From Prochlorococcus marinus CUG1417 (GTDB taxonomy: Bacteria > Cyanobacteriota > Cyanobacteriia > PCC-6307 > Cyanobiaceae), in contig NZ_JAAORN010000001.1 in assembly GCF_017695975.1 (NCBI RefSeq), positions 806,001 to 870,000 on the forward strand: a DNA stretch of 64,000 bases. The letters are read 5' to 3'. The notes beneath the pieces are model-generated. The model was not told where the DNA came from and made no database searches. It was given only the letters and a program-made list of their open reading frames with translations. The position numbers and the translations under genes are program-made. Below are positions 1-7,976 of this stretch, piece by piece (positions within the stretch are counted from its first letter, which is position 1; every line of letters begins with the position of its first letter).

Positions 1-997
1 CAAATGGTTTGCAATGAAAATAGGGTTTAATGACTCTTCAGGAGGCATAGCAGCAAGCGGAGGTACTTTAAGTAATTTAAATGCACTTATAGCTGCTAGA
101 CATAATTCTGGATTAGGTTCAGATCCGAATTCTGTATTACTTGTTAGTGAAGATGCTCATTCCTCCTTTATTAAATGTATAAGAATAATGGGTCTTGATG
201 AAGCAAATCTCATCAGGATTAAAACTGATAAAAACGGCAGTATTGATATACATAATCTTAGAAAAACTATAGAAAAATGTTTTATTGATAATAAAAAAAT
301 ATTCGCAATTGTTGCCACTCTAGGCACAACTGTAAGAGGAGCAATTGATCCTATTAAAGACATAAGTGAAATATGCAAAGAAAGAAATATATGGCTTCAT
401 ATCGATGGCTCCATTGGAGGCATTTTTGCAATAACTTCTATTCCAATTGAAGGTTTAAATAATATTAATCAGGCTAATTCAATAACTATAAATCCTCAAA
501 AAATAATTGGCATAACAAAGACATCATCTTTGTTATTGGTTTCAGAAATGAGAACTTTAGAAAATACATTTTCTACCGGACTTCCTTACATATCATCGAA
601 AGAAGACATCATAAATAGAGGTGAAATAGGCATACAAGGATCTAGACCTGCTGAGGTGATCAAACTATGGCTTGGGTTACGTTTTTTAGGTTTAAATGGG
701 ATAGAAACTATTTTAAAATCATCAATTAATAGAAAAGATTTTTTTATAAAAAATATTAGTAAGCATAAATTTGATATTTATTCAGGTCCTCTTCATATCG
801 TTTCATTCTTACCAAAGAAACTTGAGCCAAAAGACTCTGATGCATGGACTCAAACTAAAGTTAATGAACTTATTAACAAAAATTTTATGCTTTCTAGACC
901 AAAATTTAAAGGTAAATATTTTTTAAGGGTTGTCATGGGAAATTACAATACAAAAGAATCTCATATAGAAGAACTTTTGAGACTTTTACATGCTTAA
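1..997 (+). CDS. Pyridoxal-phosphate-dependent decarboxylase family protein (5'-truncated by window edge)
   Basis: The frame is open from the first base, so the N-terminal part (about 130 residues, if the usual 450-480 aa length holds) lies outside the window. Numbering from the internal Met at base 14, the fold-type I group II decarboxylase landmarks are visible: SGGTLSNLNAL (15-25), SEDAHSSFIK (45-54), ATLGTTVRGAID (101-112), HIDGSIGG (129-136) and a probable PLP-binding Lys163 in INPQKIIG. The family normally has HxDAA and S/T-x-HKW at the last two sites, so this is a divergent member. Relatives decarboxylate glutamate, aromatic amino acids or diaminobutyrate; the substrate cannot be read from the sequence. 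It is followed after 3 bases by a small membrane ORF on the same strand. Confidence 0.8.
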   Translation, partial: KWFAMKIGFNDSSGGIAASGGTLSNLNALIAARHNSGLGSDPNSVLLVSEDAHSSFIKCIRIMGLDEANLIRIKTDKNGSIDIHNLRKTIEKCFIDNKKIFAIVATLGTTVRGAIDPIKDISEICKERNIWLHIDGSIGGIFAITSIPIEGLNNINQANSITINPQKIIGITKTSSLLLVSEMRTLENTFSTGLPYISSKEDIINRGEIGIQGSRPAEVIKLWLGLRFLGLNGIETILKSSINRKDFFIKNISKHKFDIYSGPLHIVSFLPKKLEPKDSDAWTQTKVNELINKNFMLSRPKFKGKYFLRVVMGNYNTKESHIEELLRLLHA

Positions 998-1000
998 CTT

Positions 1001-1138
1001 ATGAATATTGGTAGACCAAAAATTATTGCAATAGTAACAGGGTTTATATCCATAGCTATTTGTATTGCTTATTTGCTCTTAATAACTATTTTTGATTTCA
1101 GAACTTATCTAAATGATCAATTGTCTAACATTACATAG
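1001..1138 (+). CDS. Small single-pass membrane protein, 45 aa, unknown function
   Basis: ATG at 1001, three bases after the decarboxylase stop, gives a 45-residue peptide beginning MNIGRPKIIAIV and ending QLSNIT. A hydrophobic stretch (about residues 8-28) predicts one membrane helix, followed by a short polar tail. The last 8 bases overlap convergently with the end of the GTPase gene on the other strand. No family is recognised. The codon-like composition, the tight spacing behind the decarboxylase and the clean membrane-protein pattern make it more credible than a random ORF. It may be translated from the decarboxylase transcript. Confidence 0.5.
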   Translation: MNIGRPKIIAIVTGFISIAICIAYLLLITIFDFRTYLNDQLSNIT

Positions 1139-2630
1139 TAAATGGAGGCAAACTTTTATTTGATTTAAAATACTTTTTCATTTCAATTTTTGAAATAGCT
1201 TCTTTAACGAAGTTTTTTAAAATGTCCTCCCTCTTACTTATTCTATAGATCTTATCTACTACTTCTTGAATTCCTCCATCTCCCCAATCTTGCCCATTTT
1301 TAAAATACTCAATCAAACTTAGTCCTACTATTCTTATTAACCAGCCTGCTGTAACAGATTGTATGGATTTAGATACTATTATTTTAGTCAAGCTTGTAGC
1401 TAAAACAGGAGAAAGAATGGCGAGACCCCCTTTTAGTATCCCTTGTTTGGCCAATGCGCTTAGCAATGATTTTGCTAAATCTTTTGCATCTTTTTTTGTA
1501 AGCTTTATTTCATATATTTTTGATAATTCCAAAATCATTTGAAGGTTTACAGACGTAGTAGTAAGGAAATCAACGGCTGGTAGTGGATTAACTAGTATTA
1601 CTCCTCCTGTTATCCACATATATTTATTAATCACTTTATTTGACATTAAATATCTTTGTTCTTGCAGGAAATTTTTACTTTTAATACCTAATTTATTTGA
1701 GCGAAAAAGAATATTATCCGCCAATAACTCTTCACCATTATTATCGAGCGTTTCAATTATTTCTCTAAATAAACTTCCTACCTCTGGAACTAAATTTAAA
1801 GCATCTGATTTTATATAGGAAGGTTGTTGAGGTACTGCAATTGTTTGAACTACTGAAATTTTATTTTTTCTAGCGGAAGTTATAGAAATTATATTTTCTT
1901 TGATGAGGTTATTTTCATTTCTAGACCTCAAATCACATTTATTTAGAACTATTATTATTTTTTTCTTTATTTTCAATAATTCTTTAATTAAATAGTTTTC
2001 GTATTTATTTATGTCCTGATCTAACACAAAAAGAACTATGTCAGAATTTGATGCTTGTATGATTGTTGTTTTTTCTCTTTCTTCTCCTAATTTAGATGGT
2101 TCGAATAAACCCGGAGTATCTACTATATTGATGTTTCTTTTTAATATTGGGATACGAATTTTATAACTATTAATTTGCTTTGTAGTACCTATTTTTGCTG
2201 AAGTTTGTCCTACAATGTTTTTCAATAAAGATCTTGCTATAGATGTTTTTCCTGAGGAACCTGCTCCAAAAAGAGTAACTTTATAATCTCCTGTTTTTAA
2301 TTGGGACTCTAGTTTGTTTCTTTTGTAATTTAACAATTCAACTTTTACTTTATCGTTAATTTTTTTATTAATTTTCTCGACCCCTTCCAAACTTATCTTT
2401 GCAGCACCATATGTATTTTTGAATGAAAGTGTATTTTTTTTATTTTTGTATATAACTTTATAAACTATTTTTTTAAATAATTTTTTATCAATATTATAAA
2501 AGATATAACTAATTAATATTAAAAATAAAAGTGTATAAATATTTACTATTCTTATAAATATTGAAAATAAAATATATACAATTAATATTAATAAAAGATA
2601 CTTTATATATTTCAATATCAAGTAATTCAT
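1131..2630 (-). CDS. Membrane-anchored GTPase with C-terminal DUF697 domain
   Basis: A 499-aa protein if started at the ATG at 2630. A longer 522-aa reading starting at 2699 would overlap lspA by 68 bases. I prefer 2630 because it sits one base after the lspA stop, the spacing seen in this operon. Two hydrophobic segments (about residues 5-45) anchor the N-terminus. The G domain follows, with P-loop GAGSSGKT (122-129), DTPG (171-174) and NKCD (230-233). The C-terminal third is hydrophobic and resembles DUF697, the YcjF-like domain often fused to such GTPases in cyanobacteria. The cellular role is not known. It is the last gene of the pyk to lspA transcription unit. Confidence 0.8.
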   Translation of the reverse strand: MNYLILKYIKYLLLILIVYILFSIFIRIVNIYTLLFLILISYIFYNIDKKLFKKIVYKVIYKNKKNTLSFKNTYGAAKISLEGVEKINKKINDKVKVELLNYKRNKLESQLKTGDYKVTLFGAGSSGKTSIARSLLKNIVGQTSAKIGTTKQINSYKIRIPILKRNINIVDTPGLFEPSKLGEEREKTTIIQASNSDIVLFVLDQDINKYENYLIKELLKIKKKIIIVLNKCDLRSRNENNLIKENIISITSARKNKISVVQTIAVPQQPSYIKSDALNLVPEVGSLFREIIETLDNNGEELLADNILFRSNKLGIKSKNFLQEQRYLMSNKVINKYMWITGGVILVNPLPAVDFLTTTSVNLQMILELSKIYEIKLTKKDAKDLAKSLLSALAKQGILKGGLAILSPVLATSLTKIIVSKSIQSVTAGWLIRIVGLSLIEYFKNGQDWGDGGIQEVVDKIYRISKREDILKNFVKEAISKIEMKKYFKSNKSLPPFTM

Positions 2631-2631
2631 A

Positions 2632-3090
2632 TTATCGATTATTTTTAAAAATGTTATACAGCAAAAAAATAAAACCAATATTAATAGAAATATCAGCAAT
2701 ATTAAAAACAGGAAAATTTATAATATTTAAATTTATAAAATCTACCACAAAACCTTTATATATTCTATCTATACCATTACCAATAGTTCCGCCAAGAATA
2801 AAGCTATAAGAATATAGATCAAATGTGTTTAAAGTATTTTTCCTTAATATTAAATAAATAAGTAATATTGAGAAAAAAATACTTATTAAAGATAAAAATA
2901 TTCTACTACCACTAAAAATGTTAAATGCGGCCCCGTAATTTTTTACTAAGTCTAATTTGAATAAAAGAAAATCTTTATTAATAAATAATTTATTATTATA
3001 TGACATTAAATATTTCGTAAATTGATCTATTAGAACAATAAAAATACTTAAAGATAAAAAATATAATTTTGTTTGTATTTTATTAATCAT
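2632..3090 (-). CDS. lspA: Lipoprotein signal peptidase (signal peptidase II)
   Basis: A 152-aa integral membrane aspartyl protease that removes signal peptides from diacylglyceryl-prolipoproteins. Four hydrophobic segments and the diagnostic motifs are visible: DQFTKY near residue 22, NYGAAFN near 52, and the catalytic blocks GGTIGNGIDRIYKGFVVDF and FNIADISI near the C-terminus, which supply the two aspartates. The length is normal for the family. The ATG overlaps the bioY stop by one base, so the two are probably translationally coupled. One substrate candidate in this window is the LptC-like lipoprotein at 55.8 kb. Confidence 0.93.
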   Translation of the reverse strand: MINKIQTKLYFLSLSIFIVLIDQFTKYLMSYNNKLFINKDFLLFKLDLVKNYGAAFNIFSGSRIFLSLISIFFSILLIYLILRKNTLNTFDLYSYSFILGGTIGNGIDRIYKGFVVDFINLNIINFPVFNIADISINIGFIFLLYNIFKNNR

Positions 3091-3659
3091 TATTTGCTTC
3101 GTTTTAAACGTTCTATAGGCTTTATAAGTAATAAAAGTGGAAAAAGCATTAAAAAATGATATCCAATCTTACCAAATGAGTATTTTCCTAAATTATATAA
3201 AAATAATTTAAATTGACTGTGGAATATAACCTGTATAAGGTTGTAAAATATCCCAGTTAAATGCATAGCACATATCCCTATAAATCCATTCTTTAAAAAA
3301 TTTCCAATCTTTATTTTATTTCTTGTATTTAAATTATCAATTATTTTGATTAATGGATATAAACCTAATAAATATCCAAAATTTGGAGTGAGCAAATAAC
3401 CTATTGAACCTCCTTGATGAAAGACAGGAAATATGAATAAACCCAAAATTATATATATAGAAAATGCCCTGAAAACAACTTTTTTATGAAATATGAGTGT
3501 TAATAAAATTATAGTTGGAATTTGCCATGTGATAGGCAACTCAAAGTTATTACTAGATTTATAGATAAAAGTTAGTGGAATAAATACAGGTAACATTGAT
3601 GTTATTACTATTGATTGAAGACTCACAAGTATCTCAATTAATTTATAAAAATTGAGCAT
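3090..3659 (-). CDS. bioY: BioY-type biotin transporter (ECF S component)
   Basis: A 189-aa hydrophobic protein with about six membrane segments. The family hallmark is the loop FPVFHQGGSIGYLLTPNFGY (about 76-95), corresponding to the PVF-GG-G-GYLLGPTGGY signature of BioY. BioY binds biotin in the membrane and either works alone or with the ECF energizing module (BioMN/EcfAA'T), which is not encoded here. The gene lies between a permease gene (15-base gap) and lspA (1-base overlap). Biotin as the substrate is inferred from the family. Confidence 0.82.
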   Translation of the reverse strand: MLNFYKLIEILVSLQSIVITSMLPVFIPLTFIYKSSNNFELPITWQIPTIILLTLIFHKKVVFRAFSIYIILGLFIFPVFHQGGSIGYLLTPNFGYLLGLYPLIKIIDNLNTRNKIKIGNFLKNGFIGICAMHLTGIFYNLIQVIFHSQFKLFLYNLGKYSFGKIGYHFLMLFPLLLLIKPIERLKRSK

Positions 3660-3674
3660 TATTATAAATTCTAT

Positions 3675-4907
3675 TTATAAACTTCTTAATGCAACAATTG
3701 GATCTAATTTAGAAGCTCTTTTAGCAGGTAAAACGCCAAAGATTAAACCTATTGATCCTGAGATGATCATGGTGGAAAAAGTAGTTGTAATTCCTACTGA
3801 TGCAGGAAGTGGTGTTATCAGAGATAAAAGAAAAACACCTGATAATCCAGTTGTTGTACCAATTAATCCTCCAATTGTAGATAAAATCAATGCCTCAATT
3901 AAAAATTGAATTAAGATATCTGACTGTTTAGCTCCTATTGCTTTTCTAAGTCCAATCTCTTCAGTTCTTTCGCTTACAGAAACGAGCATAATATTCATGA
4001 TTCCTATACCTCCAACCACTAAGGATACTGCTCCAATACCAGCCAGTAAAAATGTAAGTCCACTTGTTATGTTGGTTACTATATTCAAAGCATCTTCTTG
4101 TGATCTAACCGCAAAGTCATCATCTCTTATTATTTTATGTCTTTGCCTTAATAAGTTGGTAATTTGAAATTTAGCGGCACTAGTTGCATTTTTATTTATC
4201 GCTTCTACACTAATGAAGCTTAAACTTACTCCGTATGTCGGGTCCTTCCCTGTAATTCTATTGACCATGGTTGTCAATGGTATATAAGCATTTTTGTCTT
4301 GATTACTTCCAAATACAGCACCTTTTGGCTTTAATATTCCGATAATTTCATAGGTATGGTCTTTAATTCTGATTTTTTTTCCAAGTGATGAAGAATTATC
4401 ATTAAAAAATTCTTCTTTAAGATCAGGACCTATTACAACATAACTTCTTGCACTATTAACATCACTTTTTGATAAAAATCTTCCCTTATCTACTTCAAAG
4501 CTTCTTACTTCAAGAAATTCAGGAGTTACTCCAGCAATTGATATATTAAGGCTTTTAGAATTTGATTGTACTATTTCGTTAGCAGAGATTTGAGGAGCAA
4601 CTTTTCTAACTGTTGGGACTTGATTGCTTATTGCTAATGCATCTTCTAAAACTAGGTTTTTCGGAAATGAAATTCCTCTTCTTCTTGTATCATTATTCCC
4701 AGGAACAATGAATAAAACATTTGCACCTAAATTACTTAATTGATTTTTTGCTAATGTTTGGGCACCTCTTCCAAGTCCAACAAGTGTAATAACTGATGCA
4801 TTTCCTATGATAATCCCAAGCATTGTTAACGAACTTCTCAATTTGTTCGAAACTAGGGTTTTTGTGGCCATACCTAAGGCTTCTTTTATTGATATATTTC
4901 TAGACAT
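3675..4907 (-). CDS. ABC transporter permease, MacB/FtsX-like
   Basis: 410 aa. An N-terminal membrane helix follows the segment NKLRSSLTMLGIIIG. A large extracytoplasmic MacB-type periplasmic core domain comes next (about 50-245), then three C-terminal helices of the FtsX domain, including GIGIMNIMLVSVSERTEEIG and the conserved RKAIGAK loop. This is the permease architecture of MacB-type exporters and of cyanobacterial DevC-like or lipoprotein-release-like systems. The ATP-binding partner is not adjacent. The start codon overlaps the 3' end of pyk by 8 bases, so it is likely co-translated with pyruvate kinase. The substrate is unknown. Confidence 0.85.
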   Translation of the reverse strand: MSRNISIKEALGMATKTLVSNKLRSSLTMLGIIIGNASVITLVGLGRGAQTLAKNQLSNLGANVLFIVPGNNDTRRRGISFPKNLVLEDALAISNQVPTVRKVAPQISANEIVQSNSKSLNISIAGVTPEFLEVRSFEVDKGRFLSKSDVNSARSYVVIGPDLKEEFFNDNSSSLGKKIRIKDHTYEIIGILKPKGAVFGSNQDKNAYIPLTTMVNRITGKDPTYGVSLSFISVEAINKNATSAAKFQITNLLRQRHKIIRDDDFAVRSQEDALNIVTNITSGLTFLLAGIGAVSLVVGGIGIMNIMLVSVSERTEEIGLRKAIGAKQSDILIQFLIEALILSTIGGLIGTTTGLSGVFLLSLITPLPASVGITTTFSTMIISGSIGLIFGVLPAKRASKLDPIVALRSL

Positions 4908-6693
4908 ATTTATATTTATCTATGGCATCATCATCATCTTCAATTTGCCCCATGTATATAACACCTTCATTTAGCTGCAGTGTAATAAGGTCGCCATTGC
5001 TAATTTGATGATTATCTATATTCTCCAAATTACAAATTGTAGAAATTCTTTTATTATTTTTATTAAACAAAGCATAAACATCATCTACATTTTGGTTCGT
5101 AACAATGCCCGCAATATTTTTACTCAGTGGAATATTTTTCATTAATTCCTCTGGAACAAATAATATTTCTCCAGGACAAATCAGCGATATATCTAGATTA
5201 TTTTTTATTATTCTTGCTTTACCTGTAACACCGATTTCCCCTATTGAAATTCCTCTTGAAACAATTTTTCTAACTAAACCGACTTTTATTAAATCTGTAG
5301 AGCCGCTAATGCCAGTTAACGTGCCTGCAGTTTGAACTACTAAATCTCCTTGATTTAGAATCCCCATTTCCTGAGCAATTTGCATAGCTAAACTAAATGT
5401 TTTTGCAGTTCTTTCATCATTTTTAACTACTATGGGAGTAACTCCCCAAACTAATTGCAATCTTCTCGCTACACTTCTCTCTGTAGTAGTTGCCAAGATA
5501 GGTGTTGGGGGTCTGAATTTACTTACATTTCGAGCGGTAGAGCCTGATTTTGTTAAAGGGATTATAGCTCCCGCATCAAGTTGTCTAGCTATATTGCTTA
5601 CTGCTGCACTAATAGCATTTGGGATTGTACTAGGTAGGTGGCTCTCAATAGCTTTTAGTGGATAATCCCTTTCAATTCTTCTTGCTATAGTTGCCATCGT
5701 TTCAACTGCCTCTACAGGATAATCGCCAACTGCAGTTTCATTTGAAAGCATTACAGCATCTGTTCCATCGAGAATTGCATTCGCAACATCACTTACTTCG
5801 GCCCTAGTGGGCCTAGGATTAGAAGCCATTGAATCAAGCATTTGAGTCGCTGTAATTATTGGGATACCCAATGAATTTGCTTTTCTTATTAATTCCTTTT
5901 GTAGAAGTGGAACTTCTTCAGCAGGCATTTCTACTCCCAAATCACCTCTTGCTACCATAACCCCATCACATAAGGGTAAAACTGTATCTATTTGATCAAT
6001 CGCTTCAAACTTTTCTATCTTTGCGACTACAGGAGTTGAATGTCCATTTTTGTTTATTAAATCTTTTATCTCGTTTATATCAGATGGATTTCTTACAAAA
6101 CTTAGGGCTATCCAATCTACTCCTTGAGATAAACCGAATTTTAAATCTTCTTTATCTTTTTCTGTTAATGCTTTTACTGATAGCTGAACATCTGGGAAAT
6201 TAACACCTTTATTATTTGAAAGAACTCCCCCTACAGTCACAAGACACTTTAATAGATTAGCTTTTACATCTATTTTTTCTACAATCATTTCTATTTTTCC
6301 ATCATCTAAAAGTATTCTTTTTCCCTCAGTAACTTCTTGAGAAAGTTTGTCATAGGTTACATTTGCAATAGTATTTGTACATTCGATTTCATTTGATGTC
6401 AGTATAAATTTTTCACCTTTTTTAACTTTTACTGGACCATCTTTAAATCGCCCTAATCTTATTTTAGGTCCTTGAAGATCTTGTAATATTCCTATATCTA
6501 TATCTAACTTTTTTGATACTTCTCTAATAGTTTTTATTCTCTCAGCATGATCTTTATGATCTCCATGTGAGAAATTTAATCTGAACGTTGTTACTCCAGC
6601 TTTTATTAAATCTGTAATTATCTCTTCAGATTGAGTTGCAGGGCCAATAGTTGCTACTATTTTTGTTCTTCTTTTTAAATCAATATTCGACAT
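4900..6693 (-). CDS. pyk: Pyruvate kinase
   Basis: 597 aa. Converts phosphoenolpyruvate and ADP to pyruvate and ATP in the cytosol. Visible family motifs are KIVATIGPAT at the N-terminus, NFSHGDH, the active-site region VAKIEKFEAID with its catalytic Lys and Glu, MVARGDLGVE, and ATQMLDSM. The core ends near residue 475. The extra ~110 residues resemble the PEP-utilising mobile domain seen in long bacterial and cyanobacterial pyruvate kinases (GVTGKARII, PGEILFVP), but I do not see the catalytic-His signature of true phosphotransfer domains. It is the first gene of a five-gene minus-strand unit and is divergent from the MazG-like gene. Confidence 0.96.
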   Translation of the reverse strand: MSNIDLKRRTKIVATIGPATQSEEIITDLIKAGVTTFRLNFSHGDHKDHAERIKTIREVSKKLDIDIGILQDLQGPKIRLGRFKDGPVKVKKGEKFILTSNEIECTNTIANVTYDKLSQEVTEGKRILLDDGKIEMIVEKIDVKANLLKCLVTVGGVLSNNKGVNFPDVQLSVKALTEKDKEDLKFGLSQGVDWIALSFVRNPSDINEIKDLINKNGHSTPVVAKIEKFEAIDQIDTVLPLCDGVMVARGDLGVEMPAEEVPLLQKELIRKANSLGIPIITATQMLDSMASNPRPTRAEVSDVANAILDGTDAVMLSNETAVGDYPVEAVETMATIARRIERDYPLKAIESHLPSTIPNAISAAVSNIARQLDAGAIIPLTKSGSTARNVSKFRPPTPILATTTERSVARRLQLVWGVTPIVVKNDERTAKTFSLAMQIAQEMGILNQGDLVVQTAGTLTGISGSTDLIKVGLVRKIVSRGISIGEIGVTGKARIIKNNLDISLICPGEILFVPEELMKNIPLSKNIAGIVTNQNVDDVYALFNKNNKRISTICNLENIDNHQISNGDLITLQLNEGVIYMGQIEDDDDAIDKYKYV

Positions 6694-6754
6694 ATATAGA
6701 TAATATTGCTAGATATAAATAAATTTACCATACCCAAAGTTAGTTATTTAAGTC

Positions 6755-7084
6755 ATGGATTTTAAAACTTATCAGAAAAAAGCTAGGGAAACAGCACAAT
6801 ATCCAAATTTAGGCTCGAATAATATTTATCCAACTCTTGGCTTGGTTGGAGAGGCTGGTGAGGTAGCGGAAAAAGTAAAAAAAGTTATAAGAGATAAAAA
6901 TGGAATATTTGATAACGAATCAAAATTAGGTTTAAAAAAAGAATTAGGTGATGTTTTGTGGTACATATCAAATCTTTGCACAGAATTAAATTTCAACTTA
7001 GAGGATGTTGCATTACAAAACCTTGAAAAATTAAAATTAAGGGCTGCTCAAGGAAAAATAAGCGGCTCTGGTGACGATAGATAA
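6755..7084 (+). CDS. MazG-like nucleotide pyrophosphohydrolase
   Basis: 109 aa, a single all-alpha NTP-PPase module. The metal-binding signature is present as GLVGEAGEVAEKVKK (about 30-44) and KKELGDVLWYISNL (about 67-80), the paired ExxE and ExxD motifs. Such proteins hydrolyse (d)NTPs or related nucleotides to the monophosphate and pyrophosphate, and are grouped with house-cleaning enzymes. The substrate is not deducible. It is a short single-domain form, unlike E. coli MazG with its two modules. It stands alone on the plus strand between pyk and the yggT gene, which is convergent at a 2-base distance. Confidence 0.85.
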   Translation: MDFKTYQKKARETAQYPNLGSNNIYPTLGLVGEAGEVAEKVKKVIRDKNGIFDNESKLGLKKELGDVLWYISNLCTELNFNLEDVALQNLEKLKLRAAQGKISGSGDDR

Positions 7085-7086
7085 AA

Positions 7087-7365
7087 TTAGCTATATCCTA
7101 AGCTTGCATACTGGAGATTTGTAATTAGGTTTTGAATAACATTTAAAAGTAAAAAAGCTAATAAAGATGAAATATCAAATCCACCAATAGGAGGGATGAT
7201 ACCTCTAAAAATATTTAGATAAGGATCTGTGATAGAAGTTAATGCAGATAAAATACCGTTACTCCAATCAATACCAGGAAACCATGTAAGTAATATTCTT
7301 ATTATTAATATGAATGAATATATTGATAATGTTTGGCCCAGCACTGCAAAAATCTCAGATAACAT
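7087..7365 (-). CDS. YggT/Ycf19 family membrane protein
   Basis: 92 aa with two hydrophobic regions and the family-specific middle section ILLTWFPGIDWSNG followed by a TDPYLNIFRGIIPPIGGFDI block (about 24-62). YggT/Ycf19 proteins of cyanobacteria and plastids (YLMG) are linked to thylakoid biogenesis, nucleoid distribution and c-type cytochrome assembly. The exact role here is inferred from the family only. It lies 38 bases downstream of scpB on the same strand and is probably co-transcribed with scpB and ilvA. Confidence 0.88.
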   Translation of the reverse strand: MLSEIFAVLGQTLSIYSFILIIRILLTWFPGIDWSNGILSALTSITDPYLNIFRGIIPPIGGFDISSLLAFLLLNVIQNLITNLQYASLGYS

Positions 7366-7403
7366 GATCTTTTATTGTTTTATAACATTCTAACATTTAC
7401 TTA

Positions 7404-7916
7404 TTATTGCTGCTTATTAGTACGGTTTCCTATTTTTGAGAGATATTCATTACTCAAAGCAAAAGTTTGAAAAAACTTTTCTGATAATGATAGCCAATAT
7501 GATCTTCCATCTTTTTGCTTCCGTTTAACAATAAAATTTTTTTCTAATAATTCTTTAATATGATCATAAGCTCCTGAACCCCTAAGAAGTATAAGATCAG
7601 ATTGCAAGATTTTTTTCTTGATTGCAATAGTTGCCAATGTTCTTAATTCGGCTGTTTTTAAATCAGAAGGAAGTAGATCATCTACGAATTCATTAAGACT
7701 GGATTTTAGTTCTAGACAAAAACTATTATTAACTTCATTTAATTCAATCGCTGACTTTGGATTGGAGTATTTATTCTTAAGATCTTTAATTGCATTATTT
7801 ATTGAGTTTATATCAGAATTGGTAATTTCTGAAAGATCCTTTTTTGTTATTGGTCTGCCTTTTAAATATAGAACAGCTTCAACTCTAGTAACTAGATCTA
7901 TATCAGATATTGGCAT
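7404..7916 (-). CDS. scpB: Segregation and condensation protein B
   Basis: 170 aa. ScpB is the kleisin-associated subunit of the SMC-ScpA-ScpB condensin that helps organise and separate the chromosome. The two winged-helix modules are recognisable: an N-terminal one (RVEAVLYLKGRPITKKDLSEIT) and a second containing LRTLATIAIKKKILQSDLI and RGSGAYDHIKELLEKNFI. The length is normal. smc and scpA are not in the window. It sits between ilvA and yggT on the minus strand. Confidence 0.88.
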   Translation of the reverse strand: MPISDIDLVTRVEAVLYLKGRPITKKDLSEITNSDINSINNAIKDLKNKYSNPKSAIELNEVNNSFCLELKSSLNEFVDDLLPSDLKTAELRTLATIAIKKKILQSDLILLRGSGAYDHIKELLEKNFIVKRKQKDGRSYWLSLSEKFFQTFALSNEYLSKIGNRTNKQQ

Positions 7917-7976
7917 GGTATTTAGATCAGATTGATTGATTTTAATTACCGTAATCTTTCCTAATTTACCTTAAAT

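Noticed and set aside
2631-2699. Longer start for the GTPase/DUF697 protein
   Set aside because: It would overlap lspA by 68 bases, while an ATG at 2630 sits immediately after the lspA stop.
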